Shown: piece after piece, positions 50,712 through 58,965 of the stretch
How the letters are laid out: every line of letters starts with the position of its first letter
How positions within the stretch are numbered: the first letter of the stretch is position 1
Source of the DNA: Heterodera schachtii
Taxonomy: Eukaryota; Nematoda; Chromadorea; Rhabditida; Heteroderidae
Assembly: GCA_023374025.1 (NCBI GenBank)
Contig: SIJG01000040.1
Coordinates: forward strand, 62,001 to 126,000
Reading direction: 5' to 3'
DNA length: 64,000 bases
Program-made: the position numbers and the translations under genes
The notes under the pieces: generated by a model
What the model was told of the DNA's origin: nothing
Databases searched by the model: none
What the model saw: only the letters and a program-made list of their open reading frames with translations

Positions 50712-51821
50712 ATGGAATATACCGATTTAAATGTGATTGATAAGAAACTCATGGAAGGGAAGGCACTTGGAAACCATGCAAAATTAAGTGACTTAGGGAA
50801 AGTCCATGATGAAGTAATACTTTTAGAAGATGGGGTGAACCGAAATTTGAGAACAATTAACCGAAAAGTAACAAATGTTTCAAATCGGGTGGTTGAGATT
50901 GCTAATGATGTAAATGTAGGTTTTGATACGGTAGCGAAACGGGTCGACACTTTAGGGGAAGTAGTCACAGAATTAGACGGGAAATTTAGTACATGGAAAA
51001 ATGAGATAGATACGAGAGAACAATTAGAGTTTGATGATATGAACAAAACTCAAGAAGCCCAGGGAACTGCACCTTTTCCATTCAGAAGACTTCCAATATC
51101 TCCTAGACTGAATATTCCAGCAACTCCTCCTGCTAACTTAGCACCTATTTTCCAAATCCAAGCACCAAATAAGGGTAATGTGAATGCACTCACTGAAGTA
51201 GGCACTTCGGGACCACAACCAGGGCTATTTAATGGTGAAATTGCTTCGGCATTTGATGAATGGGAAATTAAATTTAGGGATTATATTGATGTTTTTGGTA
51301 CAAATTGGAATGAGTCAGAGAAATTGAATCGTCTTAAGCTACATTTGGGAACCCAAACACGGACCATTTTTGAAAATTTGCTTCAAAATGAAAGGAGCAC
51401 CCTCGCCAATGCATTGAAAAATATCAGAGCAAAATTGGACAGCCCTCATTTTCGGGAATTAGCCTACAGAAAATTAGCGGCATGTTACCAAAAGGAGGGA
51501 GAGTCAGTAAGTGACTTTATTAAGCGCTTAGTTCCTCTTGTCAACACAACTTCAGCTCAACTTCCGCCTGAAGCGAGAGAAGAGATGATGTGTAGGTGTC
51601 TCATAGAGAAAGTTAGACCCGAATTTCAGCGTTCATTACAGCTTGTAGGACCACTTATTGGGAGAAAGGACTTTCAGAAACTGACAGCATACATTCAAGA
51701 GTTAGAAGTCTCAATTGAAAGGGATGTGAGAAATGAGAGCTTCGGCATTCACGCACTTAATACAAATCCTAGTCAAGTTCCACAGGGCAAATTTAACACA
51801 TGGGGACCTTCTTGGGCATAG
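50712..51821 (+). CDS. gag: Gag capsid protein
   Basis: 369 residues; ATG at 50,712, 4 nt after a CTTCGGCAAG block. Gag proteins assemble the particle that packages element RNA. The N-terminal third is a probable coiled coil. Residues about 165-345 fit the Retrotrans_gag capsid domain (aromatic-rich FDEWEIKFRDYIDVFG start, later ESVSDFIKRLVPLV). The CCHC nucleocapsid knuckle is not in this frame but in the next ORF. Gag ends at TAG 51,819-51,821 and overlaps that ORF by at least 89 nt in the +1 frame, so Gag-Pol needs a +1 (or -2) frameshift, or splicing. The match is at motif level; no alignment was run. Confidence 0.85.
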   Translation: MEYTDLNVIDKKLMEGKALGNHAKLSDLGKVHDEVILLEDGVNRNLRTINRKVTNVSNRVVEIANDVNVGFDTVAKRVDTLGEVVTELDGKFSTWKNEIDTREQLEFDDMNKTQEAQGTAPFPFRRLPISPRLNIPATPPANLAPIFQIQAPNKGNVNALTEVGTSGPQPGLFNGEIASAFDEWEIKFRDYIDVFGTNWNESEKLNRLKLHLGTQTRTIFENLLQNERSTLANALKNIRAKLDSPHFRELAYRKLAACYQKEGESVSDFIKRLVPLVNTTSAQLPPEAREEMMCRCLIEKVRPEFQRSLQLVGPLIGRKDFQKLTAYIQELEVSIERDVRNESFGIHALNTNPSQVPQGKFNTWGPSWA

Positions 51822-54800
51822 AACATTTAGAAATGAAAATCGTGATCAATCAGATAGGAGACCCAATCATTTTTCACAGAACAATAGATACAATCAGCAA
51901 AGGAGGGATTGGGGCCCACAAAATGATAGAAGATGGAACAATAGACCCGTCTGTCATTACTGTAAGAAAACCGGACATGTACAATACAATTGCAGGGAAA
52001 GACAGAATGACTTTTCCGGGCAATTTAACAATCGGAATCAGACACGATGGCAACCTCCGCCACAAAATTCAAATAGGGACAATTGGTCCACAAATGAGTC
52101 AAAACAATTAAAAGATATGGTAGAAGACTTAGCAGTTCAGGTGCATGAAATGAAAATGAACAAAAATTACGCTTCGGCGAGCCAACAGAACATTAAAGCA
52201 TTACAAATGATTCATACAAACGAAGAAATTAAAAAAATTGAGCCAAAGAAAAATTCTTTTGAACCCAAAAGTATTTCAAGTTGGGAGAATAAGCAAGGGA
52301 AATCCAAAACATTTTCAAACATTTTAATGACAATTACGCTTTTAAATATTTTAGCAATTGCAATTGGCAAACAACAAATTTTAACTGTAGATAAGCCTAT
52401 GATTTGCCAAACACAAAAGCAAGCAATGCTTTGGGAGCTACCAATTATTCAGGGGTGTCCGGCAATAAGGTTAAGTGTAGACAATTCACCTATTCCTCAA
52501 AATCGTCAGTTGTTTATCCCTAACAGCATTGAATTTTCAACAAAAGCTTGGGCTTGTAGGAAAATTAAGAAAATTGTTAGAAAATATACAACATTAACTG
52601 GAGTACCGATGGAAGAGAAATTAGAACCAGAGAATTTTGATGTGTCTTTGGATGAATGCAGGCAAATGATCAAGCACAAAAGCTGTAGCTTCGGCAATTT
52701 AAAAGGGATCACAAATTTTTGGCAAACTGAAAATAAAATAGATTTAACCCCCAGATTTTGGCTGTTAGGCTCATTTGGATGGAAGAATGTCTCAAGTGAA
52801 AATTGTTTTCTTTTCGAAACTCAAATTGACTCACACTTTGGAGCTAATTCAATTGTGACTCCATTGAGTGAAACTCATGACTGTCCATACAGTAAAGGTT
52901 ACTGTATTTTGTCTGACAAAACAGTTTTGATTTGGCAAATTGACAATGAAAAGAAGTGTAATTTTATTCCAATTGGAAATAAAAATGGAAAAATGATGGA
53001 CAAAATTTGGTTGTCAGATGATGGTGAATTGGGTCTATCCTTCGGGAATCAAACGAATTTAATTGACTGTGAGAAAAATATAACAGTTTCTGATCAGGGT
53101 ATTGGCTCAATCATTTTGTCAAATGAAACTCATAGAAGGAAAAGGAGTAAGAAAGAAACCAAAAATCGGGTAGTGGATGGGATTGTAACTTCTTCTCAAT
53201 TAGCTTCTCAATTGACTTATTTGGATGCAGAATTAACTCAAACAATGAGTTTTGCATTTTCTCAGTCACTTAGGACATTTTGTGAGTTCATTGAGGAGAA
53301 TAGAAGATGGGTTGAAGCATCATTCTTTTCAAATCCAACGGATTTGGCTAGATTTACTTTCTCTAATCCATTCATTTATGCTAAAAGAGCAGCCCAAACA
53401 CTTTTAAAAATTTGGCCATGCGTTCCTTTGGACCAAAAAGATTATGAATTTAGACCAACCAAACTTCAAAATCAATGTTTCGAATTCATACCAATTAATT
53501 TGAAGACACAAGGTAGGGAACATTTTGCTTTTATTGACCCAACGTCAATGATAATCTCTCCCTCATCAAGAAAAGGTTCCTGTGAGGAATTTAGAAAAGT
53601 TATAATTCAAATTGAAGGTCAAATTTTAGAAATTGACCAAATTGAAGGAAAAATTACTTCGGTAAGCCCAAATAAATTAAATCATCATGAAATAAAGTTT
53701 GGGTTAAACAATTTACTTCCTCAAATAGAAGCACATGCTTTTCATAAATTGGTTCTATTAAATCTGACAGACATAAAAGATCATGCTTTTGTGAGTAACA
53801 TGGTCAAATTGAGTCAAATGACTTATCAGATTCATGAAAAGGACACCAAAATCACAGCTACAATTTCTCAAGAATGGGAAGAGGTTGAAAGCCAAATGGT
53901 CAAAGCAGTGATTGGTGATTACAGGAAAATGTGGTTAATAATTATTTCGCTAATTATTACTATCCTGTCAATTGACTTAGCTATAAGACTGACAATTGGT
54001 TTAAGTGAAATTTATGCAGGGAATGGGCGCTTAGGCAATTTATTATTTGGTACGACAATTCAGAAAGCTGGGAAAAGAGTAAGAAAATTGAGGGAAACTA
54101 AAATTCAGCAAGAAGGAGAAATCTATGAAGAGCCAATTAATCAGATTAGTTGGCCTCCAAGAATTAGAAGGGCGGGAAACTCACTTAAAAAATCTTTCAC
54201 CAGACCTTTTAAAAGAAATAGGCATGGACCAAATCCAACACAAATGAGCACTCATTTTGAATTAAATTCTTTGATGGGACAGCTTGGGTCGTTAAATAAT
54301 AATACAATGACAGGGACCACTTTTGTCTCTCTTAATAATTTCCAAATGAAATGCTTAGTGGACACAGGCTCAAGCACCTCAGTTGCACCAAAAGCGTTAG
54401 CTGATTACTTAGGTATTAAAACATTTAAATCTGAGGCACATTTAATGAGTGCTTCCGGTCATCCAGTGCATGTCAAAGAAGCTGCTCGTGTGACTTTAAA
54501 AATAGGAAATGAATATGTGGACATAATTATTCGTCTTTTTGATGATGAACTTTCATGGACAATGAAAGATTATAATTTTATTTTGGGATGTGATGCTCTT
54601 GCTTCACTGCCGCCTATTACTTTTGACTTTCAAAACAAATGGCTATCAATAGGAAATGCTACTTTGCCATTGGGAAATGCCACAAACAAAATTTTGTATG
54701 GTCTTAAAATATATGCAACTGAGACTACTGAATTGAGTCCTAATGAGCAATGCATCGTTAAGGCAAAAACGAAAAGTCTCCAAAAGCTTCGGCATGAAAT

Positions 54801-57800
54801 TGTTTTTAATGAAATGAATGAAAAACTTTTAAACGAGGGTATGGGTTTTGTGCCGTCATTATCTGATTCCAAATCAGAAACAATTAATGTAATAATTACA
54901 AATCCTACCTCAACTGTAAAAAGAATTTTCAAAGGAACATGCCTCGGCAATGCAAATGAAGTCTTAGAAACAGAAAATAGCACTATTTTTACTGAAATTG
55001 AGAATGAGGACAATGAATATGAATTTAATGCACTGATAGAAAAAGAAGTTGAAATTGACCCGGCATTTAAGTTAGATTTTAGTAAAACTTCAGTTAAAGG
55101 GAATGACCTAAGTAAGCTAATGGAACTTTGTGAAGAATTTAAGGACATTTTTAGCAAAAGTCAATATGACTTAGGCAATTGTATAGCAGGTGAACATGAA
55201 ATTGTCACAACGTCTAATGAGCCAATTGCTTCCAAACCCCATCGAATTCCATTTAAATATAGGGATGAGCTACAGAAACACATTGACCAACTCTTAGCCT
55301 CAGGAGTTATGGTTGAGTCAGACACACCATGGGTGTCAAACATAGTCTTGGTACAGAAAAAGGACGGAGGGCTTAGGCCATGTATTGATTTCAGAAAATT
55401 AAATGAGGTTACTGTACCTGATCATTTTCCGTTACCCCGTTTAGAAGTTATTTTAGAAAAAGTGGGAAATTGTTGCTTTTATACATCACTGGACTTGGCC
55501 AGCGGTTATTTGCAAATAAAATTAAGTGAAAAAGCATCCAGAAAATGTGGAGTGATCACTGAGGACAAAATTTTTCAGATGATTAATTTGCCTTTTGGAT
55601 TGAAAAATGCAACAAGTGCATTTGCCAGAGTCATGGCACATGTGTTAACAGGTCTTGAAAATGTTATTGCTTATGTGGATGACATTTTGGTTTTCACAAA
55701 ATCTGATGACTTTGATGAGCACTTAGACTCTCTTAAAAGTGTCTTTGAAAGATTCAGAAGGTTTAATTTAAAACTTAAACCACAAAAATGTATTTTGGCT
55801 TCGGCAAGCATGAATTTTCTGGGGTATATTGTAAACAAAAATGGATATACTCCAAGCATAAGCAAAGTTGAATCAATTCTTAATCTGCAAAATCCAACCA
55901 ATGTAAAGGAAATTAGGCAAGTAGTGGGAATGGCAAGCTTTTTCAGAAAGCATATTCCGAATTTTTCAACTATTGTGGAACCATTAACGAGATTAACTAG
56001 GAAAGATAAACAATTTAATTGGACTGATGAGCAAGAAAATGCTTTTGAGAAAATTAAGAAAATTCTTTCTGAAAAGCCTGTTCTTATATTCCCTGACTAT
56101 TCTAAGCCATTTCATATATTCTGTGATGCATCTTCTGTGGGTCAGGGAGGCGCATTAATGCAATGGGATTCGGAAAACCGAGTTTATAATGCAATTGCTT
56201 ATTGCAGTAGAACGCTTTCCAAAACTGAGAGAAATTGGCCTCCTGTTCAGACTGAATTAGGAGCAATAATATTTGCGCTTCGGCAATTCAAACCGTTCAT
56301 TTTTATGTCAAACATTGAATTACATACAGATCACAAGCCATTAGCATTTTTATTAAAAAAGGCAGAAACACATCAAAACTTGGCCAGGTGGCTTATTGAG
56401 CTACAAAATTATAACATAAAAATAGTACATATAGCAGGTAAACAAAATTCTTTAGCTGATGCCCTATCCCGCATTCCCCATGAGAATCTTAGTCAAGAAG
56501 AAATTGAACAAGTTCAAGAACTTGAAGACTTGGCTGAATTCCCAGTCTGTTTAGCAATTTCTCCCAACCCCAAAATTATTCATGAGAAATTTGGGCTAAC
56601 TCTTTCCATTCGTAATATTGAAGGAGAAATAAAACAGGTTGACATACAAAAGGAACAAAACGAAGATCCTGAAATGTCAATTTTAATTCAATTCTTAAAA
56701 TCAGGTGAATTTCCAAATGAAATGCTCAGGCAAGAAAAAGATAGACTATCAATATTGGCTAAAGATTTATGCCTAGAGTCAAATATTCTCTATTTTCATC
56801 AGAAAGACACTAAGCCGAGAATTTATATTCCAATATCATTAAGGGCTCTAATATTTGACTCTTTTCATACCACTCGTCTAGGCGGTGGACATATGGATTT
56901 GAGTAAAACACTAAAGAAATGTTGCAAATATTTTTGGCCATTAATGCACGCAGACATATTAAGATGGTACAAAGAATGTATCACTTGTCAGCTTAGGCAT
57001 TCTCCAAATCCTCCTTATAGAGCAGAAATGTGCACACCGCCAGTAAACACACTTTTTGCTAAAGTTGGGTTGGATTTGGCGGGTCCATTTCCAAAAACGG
57101 AAAATGGAAATAAACACATTTTAAATATTATTTGTTGGTTTACTAAGTTTGTGATTTCTGTGCCTCTACCAGATGCAAAAGCTAAAACCATAGCCTCGGC
57201 ATTTTTAAAGAATTGTTATTTACGTTTTGGGGGTTGTACTGAATTAATTACTGATAATGCAACGGCATTTACGTCAGATTTCTTCAAAAGTTTATGTGCT
57301 TTGCTTTACATAAATAAGACTTATGCTATTCCACATTGGAGTCAAGGGAATGCTGTGACTGAGAGATCCTTTAGGACATTCCATAATATTCTCTCGAAAT
57401 ATATTTCTAAAGATGAGCCAGACTTTGATGAGCATTTAGACTTTGTAAGCTTTTGCTATAATACTTCGGTACATCGTTCGACAAATGAAACACCATTCTT
57501 TCTTATGTATGGTCGTGATCCGATTTTCTGCATCGATCTAATCTTAGATCCAAAAGTTAGGGAACCAGTAGCATTCAGTGATGATGAAGAAATACGTCAA
57601 AAAATAGTAGTAACACTTAGGAAAGCTTGGCAAGCAGCAAATTTAGCTAATCAAGAGGCTCAGGCAAGAACAAAAACTTCTTATGATAAATTAATAAGAA
57701 ATCCAACGATTACTGTAGGAGATAGAGTTTTACTCAGAAATTATTCAGGCAAAATAGGTACATCTAAGAAATTCCATTTGCCTTGGAAAGGTGTATTTAG

Positions 57801-58137
57801 AGTCATAGACATAGATGGGGTCAGAACAACAATACTAAGCTGTAATTCGCCTCAGTCTAATCCAAGAATAGTGCATATTAACCAACTCAAAAAATGCGTA
57901 GAACCTCTTGGGCCAGCATGTACTGTTACTAAGCTTAATGATGATGAAGAAAAGGCATTACTTGAGGCAAATGCAGAAGAATTAATAAATGAAACGGGAT
58001 ACTCACACAAATTAGGTCAAAAATCAAATTCTGAAGTTGAAAAAGAAGTAGAAGAAACGGATGAACCTGAGCAAATTGGTCCGAGATATAATCTTAGGAA
58101 AAATCCGAGAGCAAGAAAACTCAGTTTAAATGATTAA
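51733..58137 (+). CDS. pol: Polyprotein: nucleocapsid knuckle, envelope-like glycoprotein, protease, RT, RNase H, integrase
   Basis: 2,134 codons, intact; counted from the first Met in the frame at 51,733, which need not be a real start. Domains by residue: CCHC knuckle C74-C87; envelope-like block about 199-830 (separate entry); aspartic protease at LVDTGSST (875-882); reverse transcriptase about 1,150-1,350 with LPFGLKNA and catalytic YVDD 1,314-1,317; RNase H from FCDASS (about 1,463) with the HTDHKPL box near 1,531; integrase with zinc finger H1712, H1720, C1749, C1752 and catalytic triad D1781, D1841, E1877 (35 residues between the last two). The C-terminal basic tail (RYNLRKNPRARK) may bind DNA. 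All catalytic residues that I can check are present, so the enzyme set could be active. It lies +1 relative to gag and is followed after 160 nt by the NADAR gene. Confidence 0.92.
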   Translation: MRASAFTHLIQILVKFHRANLTHGDLLGHRTFRNENRDQSDRRPNHFSQNNRYNQQRRDWGPQNDRRWNNRPVCHYCKKTGHVQYNCRERQNDFSGQFNNRNQTRWQPPPQNSNRDNWSTNESKQLKDMVEDLAVQVHEMKMNKNYASASQQNIKALQMIHTNEEIKKIEPKKNSFEPKSISSWENKQGKSKTFSNILMTITLLNILAIAIGKQQILTVDKPMICQTQKQAMLWELPIIQGCPAIRLSVDNSPIPQNRQLFIPNSIEFSTKAWACRKIKKIVRKYTTLTGVPMEEKLEPENFDVSLDECRQMIKHKSCSFGNLKGITNFWQTENKIDLTPRFWLLGSFGWKNVSSENCFLFETQIDSHFGANSIVTPLSETHDCPYSKGYCILSDKTVLIWQIDNEKKCNFIPIGNKNGKMMDKIWLSDDGELGLSFGNQTNLIDCEKNITVSDQGIGSIILSNETHRRKRSKKETKNRVVDGIVTSSQLASQLTYLDAELTQTMSFAFSQSLRTFCEFIEENRRWVEASFFSNPTDLARFTFSNPFIYAKRAAQTLLKIWPCVPLDQKDYEFRPTKLQNQCFEFIPINLKTQGREHFAFIDPTSMIISPSSRKGSCEEFRKVIIQIEGQILEIDQIEGKITSVSPNKLNHHEIKFGLNNLLPQIEAHAFHKLVLLNLTDIKDHAFVSNMVKLSQMTYQIHEKDTKITATISQEWEEVESQMVKAVIGDYRKMWLIIISLIITILSIDLAIRLTIGLSEIYAGNGRLGNLLFGTTIQKAGKRVRKLRETKIQQEGEIYEEPINQISWPPRIRRAGNSLKKSFTRPFKRNRHGPNPTQMSTHFELNSLMGQLGSLNNNTMTGTTFVSLNNFQMKCLVDTGSSTSVAPKALADYLGIKTFKSEAHLMSASGHPVHVKEAARVTLKIGNEYVDIIIRLFDDELSWTMKDYNFILGCDALASLPPITFDFQNKWLSIGNATLPLGNATNKILYGLKIYATETTELSPNEQCIVKAKTKSLQKLRHEIVFNEMNEKLLNEGMGFVPSLSDSKSETINVIITNPTSTVKRIFKGTCLGNANEVLETENSTIFTEIENEDNEYEFNALIEKEVEIDPAFKLDFSKTSVKGNDLSKLMELCEEFKDIFSKSQYDLGNCIAGEHEIVTTSNEPIASKPHRIPFKYRDELQKHIDQLLASGVMVESDTPWVSNIVLVQKKDGGLRPCIDFRKLNEVTVPDHFPLPRLEVILEKVGNCCFYTSLDLASGYLQIKLSEKASRKCGVITEDKIFQMINLPFGLKNATSAFARVMAHVLTGLENVIAYVDDILVFTKSDDFDEHLDSLKSVFERFRRFNLKLKPQKCILASASMNFLGYIVNKNGYTPSISKVESILNLQNPTNVKEIRQVVGMASFFRKHIPNFSTIVEPLTRLTRKDKQFNWTDEQENAFEKIKKILSEKPVLIFPDYSKPFHIFCDASSVGQGGALMQWDSENRVYNAIAYCSRTLSKTERNWPPVQTELGAIIFALRQFKPFIFMSNIELHTDHKPLAFLLKKAETHQNLARWLIELQNYNIKIVHIAGKQNSLADALSRIPHENLSQEEIEQVQELEDLAEFPVCLAISPNPKIIHEKFGLTLSIRNIEGEIKQVDIQKEQNEDPEMSILIQFLKSGEFPNEMLRQEKDRLSILAKDLCLESNILYFHQKDTKPRIYIPISLRALIFDSFHTTRLGGGHMDLSKTLKKCCKYFWPLMHADILRWYKECITCQLRHSPNPPYRAEMCTPPVNTLFAKVGLDLAGPFPKTENGNKHILNIICWFTKFVISVPLPDAKAKTIASAFLKNCYLRFGGCTELITDNATAFTSDFFKSLCALLYINKTYAIPHWSQGNAVTERSFRTFHNILSKYISKDEPDFDEHLDFVSFCYNTSVHRSTNETPFFLMYGRDPIFCIDLILDPKVREPVAFSDDEEIRQKIVVTLRKAWQAANLANQEAQARTKTSYDKLIRNPTITVGDRVLLRNYSGKIGTSKKFHLPWKGVFRVIDIDGVRTTILSCNSPQSNPRIVHINQLKKCVEPLGPACTVTKLNDDEEKALLEANAEELINETGYSHKLGQKSNSEVEKEVEETDEPEQIGPRYNLRKNPRARKLSLND
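52327..54220 (+). other. Envelope-like glycoprotein region inside the polyprotein
   Basis: Residues about 199-830 of the long ORF. They begin with a hydrophobic signal-like segment (MTITLLNILAIAIG). A cysteine-rich part follows (C225 to C446) with Asn-glycosylation sequons at 352, 439, 449 and 464. Then come a polybasic RRKR (468-471) that fits a furin cleavage site, a second part with C517, C563, C582 and C617 and a sequon near 677, a membrane anchor (about 733-757, MWLIIISLIITILSIDLA) and a basic tail. This is the layout of a class of cleaved viral fusion glycoproteins, but I cannot assign a family. The position between nucleocapsid and protease, in frame with both, is unlike known retroviruses and gypsy elements, where env follows integrase. 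Confidence 0.75.
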
Positions 58138-58297
58138 TTTTGCTTTGGCAAGTAAAAGTTCAGAAAGAGGGGTTAAAAAAAATAAATAAATAAAATAAAT
58201 AAATTAAATAAATAAATTAAAAAAAAAATTAACAATTTTAAAATATAAGAAGAAAATAAGAAAACAAATAAAATCATTAGTGTCGTATCCATTCAGC

Positions 58298-58843
58298 ATG
58301 CCGACTGCGAAGGTTGTCATATCGCAAGATGGGAGAAAACTAGTGCCATTCTTCACATCAGCATATCCATTTTCCAATCACTTCTCCTGCCGATTTGTCA
58401 TTGATGGCCTTGAATTTTCCTCGAGCGAACAAATGTATATGTGGGCCAAGGCGAGCGTATTTGGTGACGACGAATCGGCATCTGCAATCATGCGCACGTC
58501 AAATCCGAAGGAGTGCAAACGCATTGGATCGCGAATTCGGTTGTTCGACACCACTGCTTGGAGACGAATAAGCATATTCGTCATGACCTGTGCTAATTGG
58601 CATAAGTATAAGCAAAATGAAGACCTGATGCGCCATCTCTTCAATTTTGGTCCCGATGCTGAATTTGTTGAATGTGCAGCAAATGACGTGTATTGGGGCG
58701 CAGGAGTGGCGCTTTCGGATGTTGAAAAAATCCGAAACACAAACCGATGGCCTGGTAAAAATATCCTTGGACGGATTCTCTCAGCCTTGATGAAGAAATT
58801 CCTGCGTAAGAAATCTGGTGAAATGAACACAAAAAATAAATAA
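58298..58843 (+). CDS. NADAR (YbiA-like) domain protein
   Basis: 181 residues from ATG 58,298; a GTG 18 nt upstream is also in frame. The ATG lies one base after an acceptor-like CATTCAG, so a spliced mRNA may start here. Family hallmarks are present in order: PFSNHF, FSSSEQMYMWAKA, the PKECKRIGSRIRLFD block, YWGAGVALSD and the closing WPGKNILGRIL. The protein is almost wholly the single domain (the family is usually 140-160 residues). NADAR/YbiA proteins act on N-glycosidic bonds of ADP-ribose- or riboflavin-related substrates, and bacterial DarT-linked NADAR proteins remove ADP-ribose from guanine in nucleic acid. Which activity applies here is unknown. It sits between integrase and helicase inside the LTRs. 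Confidence 0.88.
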   Translation: MPTAKVVISQDGRKLVPFFTSAYPFSNHFSCRFVIDGLEFSSSEQMYMWAKASVFGDDESASAIMRTSNPKECKRIGSRIRLFDTTAWRRISIFVMTCANWHKYKQNEDLMRHLFNFGPDAEFVECAANDVYWGAGVALSDVEKIRNTNRWPGKNILGRILSALMKKFLRKKSGEMNTKNK

Positions 58844-58965
58844 ATCCAAAAAAAACATTTTTTTTTAATATTACATATAATAATAATAATAATTTAATTA
58901 TAATTATATTAAATCCTATATATTTTTTCAAATAACACCGCAATAACAAATGATTTATTACAGAA

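Noticed and set aside
58298..58843. NADAR gene as bacterial contamination
   Set aside because: It lies inside matching LTRs, between integrase and helicase, next to eukaryote-type splice acceptors, with composition like its neighbours.
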